Assembly: GCA_025055175.1 (NCBI GenBank)
Contig: JANWYT010000015.1
Span: 1-64,000 of the forward strand
Origin: Anaerolineae bacterium
Lineage (GTDB): Bacteria; Chloroflexota; Anaerolineae; Aggregatilineales; Phototrophicaceae
Reading direction: 5' to 3'
Length of the DNA stretch: 64,000 bases
Below the pieces are notes generated by a model, which worked only from the letters and a program-made list of their open reading frames with translations, did no database searches and was not told the DNA's origin. The position numbers were made by a program, and so were the translations under genes. Of this stretch, positions 43,127 through 50,166 are shown one piece after another (the first letter of the stretch is position 1; every line of letters begins with the position of its first letter).

Positions 43127-45886
43127 TCAAGTGACGACGTTCACTTTTGGCTCTTGGCCCTTGCGGCCTGGGATGAAGACGACACGCGCAGGTTGCGCGC
43201 CTTGCAAAACCTTCTGCACGGCCTCGCTGGCCAGGGCCAGGGCTTCAGCGTCAGCTTGCTGAATGTCGACAGGGACGAGTTGCTTGTCGCGCGGCTTGCC
43301 GTTGACCATGATTACCAGCTCCACCATGTCTTCTTTGGCCTTGTCGGCGTCGTAGGCGGGCCACTCCTGCGCGTGGACGCTGTAGGGCCAGCCCAAGCGC
43401 TGCCATAGTTCTTCAGCGATGTGCGGCGTGATGGGCGCCATCAAGCGCAGCACTGCGCTGGCGGCTTCGCGGAAGGCCGCATGGCTGATTTGGTTGGCGC
43501 GCACCGCTGTCTTGAGTTCATTGCGCAGAGCCATCAGCGCCGCGACGGCAGTGTTGAAGCTGAAGCTCTCCAGACTGCGAGTCACGCGGTCGATGGTCTG
43601 GTGCAGAGCGCGCTCCAGGTTGCGCTCCGCCTGCGGATTGCCCTGCGCAGGGAAGTCTGTGGTCAGCAAAATGTCCCACATGTCGTTCAGCCAGCGCACC
43701 ACGCCAACGACGTTGGTCTCGTCCCAGGGGCCGCCCTTCTGCCAGTCGAAGGCGAACATCAGATGGGCGCGCACTGCGTCTGTGCCATAGGTGGCCACCA
43801 ACTGATCGGGGTTGACGACGTTGCCTTTGCTCTTAGACATGCGTTGAATGTCCAAGTGGTGCAGCAGTTGGTTGACGTTGGCAGCCCCCTCCACGCGCGG
43901 GATGATGATCTCGGCGTCGTCTAGCACTTCTACTAGGCGCAGCTCTGGCCCTACGAACAGCGTCTTCTCCACGCGCTTCATAATCTCGCCCATCACGCCG
44001 CCAAAATGAGACGGAGCTTCAGTGGGATCGATGACTTCTACGCGCTGCGCGAACAACTTCTCACCTTCAAAGTAACCCTCGCACAGCACGAAGTCGCCCA
44101 CTCGCTCTGCCCCCAAGACCTGGCCCTGGTTGCGCAGTTGCAGCATAGGCTCGTCGAACATAGTCTCCACGTCGCGGCCGTGCGCAGCGGCAATCTTGGC
44201 GGCTTCATCGAACATGCCCAAGTCGCGCATGGCTTTGTTGAAGAAGCGGGCGTAGAGCAAGTGCATGGTGGCGTGTTCAGCGCCGCCTGTGTAGGTATCG
44301 ACAGGCAACCAGTAGGCGGCTTCTTCGGGGTCGAAGGGAGCTGTGTCTAGCTTGGGCGAGAGGTAGCGATACCAGTACCAGGACGAACACATGAAGGTGT
44401 CCATCGTGTCGGTCTCGCGGCGTAGGCCGTTGCCCGCGTTGTAAAACGGCTCGTGGGTCTTCAGCGGACTAGGGCCAGTGACGAATTCGACATCTTCGGG
44501 CAGTTCAACGGGCAGTTCTTCATCGGGGACGAGGTGTACATTGCCTTCAGCGTCGTAGACGACGGGGATGGGGCTGCCCCAGTAGCGTTGTCGGCTGATG
44601 AGCCAGTCGCGCAGACGGTAGGTGACCGCTTCTTGGCCCAGGCCTTCGCGCACCAGGTGGTCGATCACGGCGCTGATAGCGGGATTCTTGCGGCCTTTCT
44701 CACCATTGCTCAGGTTGCTATCGAACGCGCCACTGTTGACCATGCGCCCTGGCCCGACATAGGCTTCGCGCATGGTCGCGCTATCTAGCGGCTCGGCGTC
44801 CTGCGGCTGGATGACGACGCGCACTTCTAGGCCGTACTTGCGCGCGAAGGCGAAGTCGCGCTCGTCGTGGGCTGGCACGGCCATAATCGCCCCAGTGCCA
44901 TAGCTAATCATGACGTAATCGGCGATCCACACCGGGATTCGCTCGCCATTGACAGGATTGATGGCGTAGCCACCCGTCCAGACGCCCGTCTTCTCGCGAT
45001 CTTCGCTCAGGCGCTCGATTTCGGTGGTGCGGGCTGTCGCTTCTTGGTAGGCGCGCACGGCTTCAGCCTGTTCGGGCGAGGTGAGGTGGGCCACCAGCGG
45101 ATGTTCTGGCGCCAGCACCATGAAGGTCGCGCCCCACAGCGTGTCCGGACGAGTGGTGAAAATCTCCAGGGGTTGGCCGTCCTGGGTGCGGAAGGTGACG
45201 CGCGCGCCTTCGCTGCGGCCAATCCAATTGGTCTGCATGATGCGCACCGGCTCTGGCCAATCCAGCAAGCTGAAGTCTAGCAGCTCGTCGGCGTAGCGCG
45301 TAATGCGGAAGAACCACTGCGTCATCAGCTTCTGGATGACCGGCTGGCCCAGGCGTTCGTCCTTGCCATCGATGACCTGCTCATTGGCCAGGACGGTTTG
45401 CAGCGCATCCGACCAGTTGACCAGCGCTTCGCCGCGATAGGCCAAGCCGCCCTCGTAGAACTTCTTGAAGAACCACTCTGTCCACTTGTAGTACTGCGGC
45501 GTACAGCTGATGGCTTCGCGTTCCCAATCAAACATCGCGCCCATCGTGCGCAGCTGGCCGCGCATACGCTCGATGTTGGCATACGTCCACCTCCAGGGAT
45601 GAATGCCGCGCTGGATGGCAGCCTGTTCTGCTGGCAAGCCAAAGGCATCGAAGCCCATAGGGAACAGGACGTTGTAGCCTCTCATGCGCATGAAGCGCGC
45701 GCGTGCATCGCTGGGGGTCATGGCGAACCAGTGGCCGATGTGCAGGTCGCCGCTGGGATAGGGGAGCATGGTCAGGGCATAATGCTTGGGCTTGCTCCAA
45801 TCGACCTTGCTGCGGTAGAGGCCCGTCGCTTCCCAGCGATCCTGCCACTTCTTCTCGATGGTGTGCGGGTTGTAGCGTTCGCTCAT
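43127..45886 (-). CDS. leuS: Leucyl-tRNA synthetase
   Basis: A 919-residue LeuRS that charges tRNA-Leu. The HIGH motif is at 49-52 (SGDLHIGHWF), and the KMSKS-type motif is RMSKSKGNVV. A large editing domain (CP1) lies between, with ETDTMDTFMCSSWYWYRYLS after it. A leucyl-specific insertion sits before the signature (DEAAKIAAAHGRDVETMFDE). It is longer than Escherichia coli LeuRS by about 60 residues. The ATG at 45886 has GGAG about 10 bases before it. There is no room for a T-box; only 76 bases separate it from the upstream small gene, and a terminator lies between. Confidence 0.97.
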   Translation of the reverse strand: MSERYNPHTIEKKWQDRWEATGLYRSKVDWSKPKHYALTMLPYPSGDLHIGHWFAMTPSDARARFMRMRGYNVLFPMGFDAFGLPAEQAAIQRGIHPWRWTYANIERMRGQLRTMGAMFDWEREAISCTPQYYKWTEWFFKKFYEGGLAYRGEALVNWSDALQTVLANEQVIDGKDERLGQPVIQKLMTQWFFRITRYADELLDFSLLDWPEPVRIMQTNWIGRSEGARVTFRTQDGQPLEIFTTRPDTLWGATFMVLAPEHPLVAHLTSPEQAEAVRAYQEATARTTEIERLSEDREKTGVWTGGYAINPVNGERIPVWIADYVMISYGTGAIMAVPAHDERDFAFARKYGLEVRVVIQPQDAEPLDSATMREAYVGPGRMVNSGAFDSNLSNGEKGRKNPAISAVIDHLVREGLGQEAVTYRLRDWLISRQRYWGSPIPVVYDAEGNVHLVPDEELPVELPEDVEFVTGPSPLKTHEPFYNAGNGLRRETDTMDTFMCSSWYWYRYLSPKLDTAPFDPEEAAYWLPVDTYTGGAEHATMHLLYARFFNKAMRDLGMFDEAAKIAAAHGRDVETMFDEPMLQLRNQGQVLGAERVGDFVLCEGYFEGEKLFAQRVEVIDPTEAPSHFGGVMGEIMKRVEKTLFVGPELRLVEVLDDAEIIIPRVEGAANVNQLLHHLDIQRMSKSKGNVVNPDQLVATYGTDAVRAHLMFAFDWQKGGPWDETNVVGVVRWLNDMWDILLTTDFPAQGNPQAERNLERALHQTIDRVTRSLESFSFNTAVAALMALRNELKTAVRANQISHAAFREAASAVLRLMAPITPHIAEELWQRLGWPYSVHAQEWPAYDADKAKEDMVELVIMVNGKPRDKQLVPVDIQQADAEALALASEAVQKVLQGAQPARVVFIPGRKGQEPKVNVVT

Positions 45887-45911
45887 GAAGGGTTTTCTCC
45901 GCCTGTGTGGA

Positions 45912-45948
45912 TGAAAGAATCAAAAGAGGGGCTTGTGCGCCCCTCTTG
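45912..45948 (-). terminator. Intrinsic terminator before leuS
   Basis: On the minus strand AAGAGGGGC and GCCCCTCTT form a perfect 9-bp stem with a 6-base loop, followed by TTGATTCTTTC. It would end the tRNA-Ala/57-aa transcript. Its tail resembles that of the attenuator at 25363-25399. Confidence 0.7.
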
Positions 45949-45962
45949 AGATGACCATTGGG

Positions 45963-46136
45963 TTACTGGTGGTACGGGTCGCGACGTTTGTCGTCGTTCC
46001 GCACGGGGACAGGTACTGGGACAGGAGCGCGTTTGGCCTTCTTCTTGTGGGGATTAAGTGCCTCGTCGATCTTGTCGGTCAACTGCTTGCCAACTTCGGC
46101 CAGATCGTCCCAAATGCTGCGTTTGTACTTTGACAC
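45963..46136 (-). CDS. Small basic protein of 57 residues downstream of tRNA-Ala
   Basis: A small uncharacterised gene. The start is GTG at 46136 with GAGAGAGG about 10 bases upstream; the frame begins MSKYKRSIWDDLAEVGKQL, includes a basic stretch N-P-H-K-K-K-A-K-R, then a Pro-Val run (P-V four times), and ends R-R-D-P-Y-H-Q. The first 28 residues could form an amphipathic helix. A longer frame reading through the tRNA is rejected. It lies 26 bases after tRNA-Ala and before a terminator, so it is probably on the same transcript and released by tRNA processing. The function is unknown. Confidence 0.6.
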   Translation of the reverse strand: MSKYKRSIWDDLAEVGKQLTDKIDEALNPHKKKAKRAPVPVPVPVRNDDKRRDPYHQ

Positions 46137-46162
46137 AGGAAATGCCCTCTCTCTCCTGCCGA

Positions 46163-46235
46163 TGGACTTAAAGGGATTCGAACCCTTGACCTCTTCAATG
46201 CCATTGAAGCGCTCTCCCAGCTGAGCTATAAGCCC
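46163..46235 (-). tRNA. tRNA-Ala (GGC)
   Basis: A 73-base cloverleaf: acceptor GGGCTTA/TAAGTCC with one G-U pair, D arm with AGCTCAGCTGGGAGAGC, anticodon arm CTTCA-ATGGCAT-TGAAG with anticodon GGC, and T arm AGGG-TTCGAAT-CCCT. The discriminator is A and no CCA is encoded. It has its own promoter at 46249-46278. Confidence 0.95.
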
Positions 46236-46248
46236 GTAGTGTTCACGC

Positions 46249-46278
46249 ATTCTAGCGCTATGGCGACGTTCTTGTCAA
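46249..46278 (-). promoter_or_regulatory. Strong promoter of tRNA-Ala
   Basis: On the minus strand a consensus TTGACA (46278-46273), an 18-base spacer and TAGAAT (46254-46249). It starts near 46242, a few bases before the tRNA. The rest of 46279-46511 shows no gene. Confidence 0.75.
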
Positions 46279-46511
46279 TGGGGGAAAAGATGAGCGACGG
46301 GGCCAGGCGCGTATCCAGGCAATCATCGGGTCATCAAGGTCACAAGAATTCTCAGGAACTCTTCGTCAGGAGTCTGCAAGCCGAGCTGCCTGTGCTGCTG
46401 CAAGAGCAGAGGATTTGCTCATCCAATGACCTAAGAAGCGCGAAGCACCAGCGTTGCCCGACGGCGTTTCGCGCTCTCATGCGGTCTCAGCTCAAAGAAG
46501 AGGCTAGAGCC

Positions 46512-46700
46512 TTAGAATTCCTCGTCGTCCTCATCTTCGTCGTCATCCCAGTCATCTTCGTCGTCGAAGTCGTCTTCGTCGTCCCAGTCTTCTTCGTCGT
46601 CCCAATCGTCTTCGTCATCGAAGTCGTCTTCGTCGTCATAGTCCTCATCGTCTTCGTCCGGACCGAGCAGCCACTTGTCTTCAAGCTCGTCGTGCAGCAT
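46512..46700 (-). CDS. Hyperacidic 62-residue protein
   Basis: A small protein starting MLHDELEDKWLLGPDEDDED, followed by about 40 residues almost wholly of Asp and Glu, with Trp, Phe or Tyr at regular places (the D-D-E-D-D-F/W unit repeats). Such tails can mimic DNA or buffer basic proteins, but no function is known. The ATG at 46700 has AAGGAG eight bases upstream, a strong ribosome site, which supports a real gene. Antisense ORFs across it are products of its repeats. Confidence 0.7.
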   Translation of the reverse strand: MLHDELEDKWLLGPDEDDEDYDDEDDFDDEDDWDDEEDWDDEDDFDDEDDWDDDEDEDDEEF

Positions 46701-46776
46701 TGTGAAGTCTCCTTGCCTACGAGTATGCTGAGTGTCGGGCAGCATTGCACTGCCCCTGCCGAAAAACATCGCGCTA

Positions 46777-46805
46777 GTTTTACACCACAAAGGCTATACG
46801 CGCAA
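46777..46805 (-). promoter_or_regulatory. Possible promoter of the acidic-protein gene
   Basis: On the minus strand TTGCGC (46805-46800), a 17-base spacer and TAAAAC (46782-46777), about 80 bases before the ATG at 46700. TACAAT at 46810-46805 is another -10-like box. Confidence 0.3.
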
Positions 46806-46832
46806 TTGTACTATCATTAAGCGCTGGCCAAA

Positions 46833-47738
46833 TCAGGCCAAGAGGCTGAGAGCCTGAGCGTGCAGAGCATAGCTCAGGCGTTGGCCAAAGGCTGGCTCGC
46901 CGTCCAAATCCATCCCAATCAGCTGACCATCCAGGCTGTGGATGCTCACTTGGCGTGCGCGAGCGTAGCGGACGCGCGGATGACTCAGGTGTGCCCCACG
47001 ATACAGGCGCGCCAGCAGGCCTAGCGCTTGGGCCAAGCGCAGGTCTTCCGCGACGACAACTTCTAGCAAGCCGTCGTCGAAGCGAGCGTGCGGAGCGACG
47101 TCCATGCCCTGGCCAAAGTAGCGGCCATTAGCGATGGCCGCCAAGTAAACAGGGCCTGCATACCAGGGTTGGTCATCTAGGCTGATCTGCATGGGCTGAG
47201 ACCGATAGTTGAACAAGCTGCGCAGCGTGGCGCGCAAGAACGTCCAGGGACGACGCGGCTTGGCCTGGTCAACGTACTTCACCACTAGAGCGCTGATACC
47301 AGCGGTGGCAATATTCAGGAAATATTCATCTCGCCCATCATAGCGAAGATGGCCTACATCAATCAGGCGTGGACGAGCTAGAGCAATGCGTCGCAATGCT
47401 TCGGCAGGGTTGAGGGCGGTGTCCACCCCTCTAGCCCAATCGCGGCCTGTGCCAGCTGGCACGCAGCCAAAGGCCAAATTGACCTGAGGACGGGCTTGGC
47501 GTTGACGCATGAGAGCATTCACCAGGCTGTGGCTGCTGCCATCGCCGCCGATGGAGACGACCGCTTGTAGGCCTTGATCGGCGGCAGCATCCAGAGCAGC
47601 GGGCAGTTCAGCGCTGGATCGGCTGATGAGCGTCTGAACTTCGGCGAAGTCGCGACGCGCCTGCGCCTCCAGCTTGCGCCACACCTCTAAGGCATAACCG
47701 CCGGCGGCGTGCGGATTGATGATGAACAGCGCGCGCAT
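46833..47738 (-). CDS. Diacylglycerol kinase-family lipid kinase
   Basis: A 301-residue lipid kinase of the YegS/DgkB type, probably phosphorylating diacylglycerol or a related lipid. The catalytic start is LFIINPHAAGG, the nucleotide loop is SIGGDGSSHSLVNAL (G-G-D-G-S, where T is more usual), and the second loop is PAGTGRDWARG (D replaces N of the usual G-T-G-N-D). The C-terminal domain includes NGRYFGQGMDVAPHARFDDG and MDLDGEP. The ATG at 47738 lies 3 bases after the proA stop, so it is co-transcribed with proBA. Confidence 0.9.
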   Translation of the reverse strand: MRALFIINPHAAGGYALEVWRKLEAQARRDFAEVQTLISRSSAELPAALDAAADQGLQAVVSIGGDGSSHSLVNALMRQRQARPQVNLAFGCVPAGTGRDWARGVDTALNPAEALRRIALARPRLIDVGHLRYDGRDEYFLNIATAGISALVVKYVDQAKPRRPWTFLRATLRSLFNYRSQPMQISLDDQPWYAGPVYLAAIANGRYFGQGMDVAPHARFDDGLLEVVVAEDLRLAQALGLLARLYRGAHLSHPRVRYARARQVSIHSLDGQLIGMDLDGEPAFGQRLSYALHAQALSLLA

Positions 47739-47741
47739 AGC

Positions 47742-49016
47742 TCAGGGCCTGGCCGTGTACTGGCCGACGACGATCCACTTATAGGTCGTCAGTTCCTCCA
47801 GGGCCAGTGGGCCGCGCGCGTGCATTTTTTGCGTGCTGATGGCGACCTCAGCTCCCAGGCCCAGCGCGCCGCCATCGTTGAAGCGCGTGCTGGCATTCCA
47901 GAAGACCGCTGCGCTATCCACCAAGTTCAAGAAGCGCTCAGCGGCCTGCGCATCGTCGGTCAGGATTCCGTCGCTGTGGGCCTGGCTGTGCCGACGAATG
48001 TGATCGATGGCTTCGTCCATATCCGTGACGACTTTCAGGCCCAACGTGAGCGCCATCCATTCGGTGTCGAAGTCGCCCTCCTGAGCAGCTTCCACCCCCT
48101 GCATATGGCCGACGACGGCTAGAGCGCGCGGCTCGGCCTTAAAACGCACCCCTTGCGCGCCAAGCTCGGCCACTACGCGCGGCAAAACATCGGCGGCGCG
48201 CGCTTCGTGTACCAACAGCGTATCCAGTGCGTTGCAGACAGCAGGCCTCTGCAGCTTGGCGTTGGCGATGACGGGCATGGCCGCGTCCAAGTTACAGGCG
48301 GGATCGATGTAGAGATGACAAATGCCCATGCCACCGATGATGACGGGAATAGTGCTGTTCTGGCGACAGAAGTCGTGTAGGCTAGCGCCGCCGCGCGGGA
48401 TAATCATATCGACGTACTCATGCAAACGCAGCAGCTCGGTCACGTAGCGCCGATCCGTGCTGGGGATGGTCTGCACCGCGTCCGTCGTGATCCCCTGGCT
48501 GGCCAGCGCCTCGTGCAGGGCGGTTAGCAGAGCTAAGTTGCTGTTCAGCGTATCGCTGCCACCGCGCAGAATGCAAGCGTTGCCCGTCTTGAGGGCCAGC
48601 ACTGCCACATCGACCGTCACGTTAGGTCGCGATTCGTAGATGACGCCCAGCACACCCAGCGGCACGCGACGCTTGCGCACGTTGATCCCGCTGGGCAGGG
48701 TGGCGTGGCCATATTCTTGACCGACAGGATCGGGCAGCGTAGCCACGTGACGCACGTCAGCGATGATACCAGCCAGGCGCTTGCTCAAGTCAATTCGGTC
48801 GCGCAGCCAAATGGAGTCCGTGCCGCGCGCTTCGGCTTCGGCTATATCACGCTGATTGGCCTGGAGGATGGCGGGGCTGTGGTCGTGCAGGGCTTGGGCG
48901 ATGGCCAGCAGGGCCTGATCTTTCTGTGCGCGGCTGAGGCTGGCCAGGGCATAGGCAGCTTGCTTGGCGCGCGCGCCCATCGCCCGCATATCGACGGCTT
49001 CAACAATCGGTGACAT
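47742..49016 (-). CDS. proA: Gamma-glutamyl phosphate reductase
   Basis: A 424-residue glutamate-5-semialdehyde dehydrogenase, the second step of proline synthesis. Landmarks are VPLGVLGVIYESRPNVTVD, the catalytic Cys region QRPAVCNALDTLLVH, and SAAVFWNASTRFNDGGALGL near the end. The ATG at 49016 has AGGA seven bases before it. The gap to proB is 9 bases. It is upstream of the lipid kinase on the same transcript. Confidence 0.97.
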   Translation of the reverse strand: MSPIVEAVDMRAMGARAKQAAYALASLSRAQKDQALLAIAQALHDHSPAILQANQRDIAEAEARGTDSIWLRDRIDLSKRLAGIIADVRHVATLPDPVGQEYGHATLPSGINVRKRRVPLGVLGVIYESRPNVTVDVAVLALKTGNACILRGGSDTLNSNLALLTALHEALASQGITTDAVQTIPSTDRRYVTELLRLHEYVDMIIPRGGASLHDFCRQNSTIPVIIGGMGICHLYIDPACNLDAAMPVIANAKLQRPAVCNALDTLLVHEARAADVLPRVVAELGAQGVRFKAEPRALAVVGHMQGVEAAQEGDFDTEWMALTLGLKVVTDMDEAIDHIRRHSQAHSDGILTDDAQAAERFLNLVDSAAVFWNASTRFNDGGALGLGAEVAISTQKMHARGPLALEELTTYKWIVVGQYTARP

Positions 49017-49025
49017 GGCAAAATC

Positions 49026-50141
49026 CTAAAGAGATGGTTTGAGCAGGACAAAGTTGTTGCGATGAACGGCTTCATCGCCATAACTATACCCCAAAATGTC
49101 GTGGATACGCGCCGAATGCTGGCGGCACAGCAAGCGCAGTGCATCGCTGTCGTACGCGACTAGGCCTCGGCCTATCTCAGCGCCGTCTGGGCCGCAGATG
49201 GCCACCTCTGCGCCGCGCTGGAAGTCGCCGCGCACTTCCAGCAGGCCGATAGGCAACAGGCTGGCGCCGTCGCGAGCTTGCAGAGCGCGCACTGCTCCTG
49301 CGTCGATCAAGAGCTGACCCTGGGGTTTGCCGGTCAGCAACCAGCGCTTGCGCCCCTCCAGGTGTGTGCTTGTAGGCAAGAACCGCGTCCCCAGGCTCTC
49401 GCCGTCCAGCAGGCGCAGCAATACGTCGGGCAGCGCTCCGTTGGCGATGACCGTCGTCACGCCGCTGCGTGTGGCCACTTGAGCGGCTTGCAGTTTAGTC
49501 GCCATGCCCCCCGTCCCCACCGCTGAACCCACACCGCCGGCCAGGGCCAAAATGCGGTCGTCAATGTGAGCGACTTCCGAGATCAGGCGGGCCTGTGGAT
49601 CGCGGCGCGGGTCAGCCGTGTAGAGGCCCTGCTGATCGGTGAGGATGATGAGCCAGTCGGCTTCTAGGGTGCTGGCCACCATCGCCGAGAGGTTGTCGTT
49701 GTCGCCAACGCGAATTTCTTCGGTGGCGACGGTGTCGTTCTCGTTGATGATGGGTAGCACGCCTTGTTCGATCAGCGTCACCAGGGTATCGCGAGCGTTT
49801 AGGTAGCGCAGTCTGTCGTTGAGGTCATCGCGCGTCAGCAGCACTTGGGCTACGACAATCTCGTAAATATCGAACAGGTCGCTATAGATGGACATGAGAC
49901 GGCTCTGGCCTATCGCTGACAGCATTTGCTTGGCAGGCAGTGATTTGTCCAGCTGCGGGAATCCCAGGCGCTCGCGGCCAGCGGCCTGCGCGCCGCTGGA
50001 GACCAGGATCAACTCGTGGCCTTGCTGCTTTAGACGAGCCATTTGGCCAACAATGGCCAACATGTGGGCGCGGTTGAGGCGGCGCGTGCCAGCGGTCAGC
50101 GTGCTTGTGCCGAGTTTGACGACGATGCGCTGCGGCGTCAT
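49026..50141 (-). CDS. proB: Glutamate 5-kinase
   Basis: A 371-residue glutamate 5-kinase, the first and feedback-controlled step of proline synthesis. The kinase part includes IVVKLGTSTLTAG, LVSSGAQAAGRERLG and INENDTVATEE, with GTGGMATKLQAAQVA at the glutamate site. A C-terminal PUA domain (about 275-360, GKPQGQLLIDAGAVRAL) is present. The frame is open upstream to 50282 inside the kinase gene; the ATG at 50141 gives the family N terminus. The ribosome site is weak, and translation may be coupled to the kinase gene ending 25 bases before. Confidence 0.96.
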   Translation of the reverse strand: MTPQRIVVKLGTSTLTAGTRRLNRAHMLAIVGQMARLKQQGHELILVSSGAQAAGRERLGFPQLDKSLPAKQMLSAIGQSRLMSIYSDLFDIYEIVVAQVLLTRDDLNDRLRYLNARDTLVTLIEQGVLPIINENDTVATEEIRVGDNDNLSAMVASTLEADWLIILTDQQGLYTADPRRDPQARLISEVAHIDDRILALAGGVGSAVGTGGMATKLQAAQVATRSGVTTVIANGALPDVLLRLLDGESLGTRFLPTSTHLEGRKRWLLTGKPQGQLLIDAGAVRALQARDGASLLPIGLLEVRGDFQRGAEVAICGPDGAEIGRGLVAYDSDALRLLCRQHSARIHDILGYSYGDEAVHRNNFVLLKPSL

Positions 50142-50166
50142 GACAGCTGCGGAAGACGACAGGCTT

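Noticed and set aside
45887..45962. T-box or leucine riboswitch before leuS
   Set aside because: Only 76 bases are available, and they hold a plain terminator for the upstream unit without T-box landmarks.
45963..46250. 95-codon version of the small gene reading through tRNA-Ala
   Set aside because: Its first 35 codons are the tRNA; the GTG at 46136 with a ribosome site gives a cleaner start.
46239..46820. 193-codon plus-strand frame rich in Val, Phe and Ile, looking like a membrane protein
   Set aside because: It is the antisense reading of the Asp/Glu repeats of the acidic protein at 46512-46700, runs over tRNA-Ala flanks and has no ribosome site.
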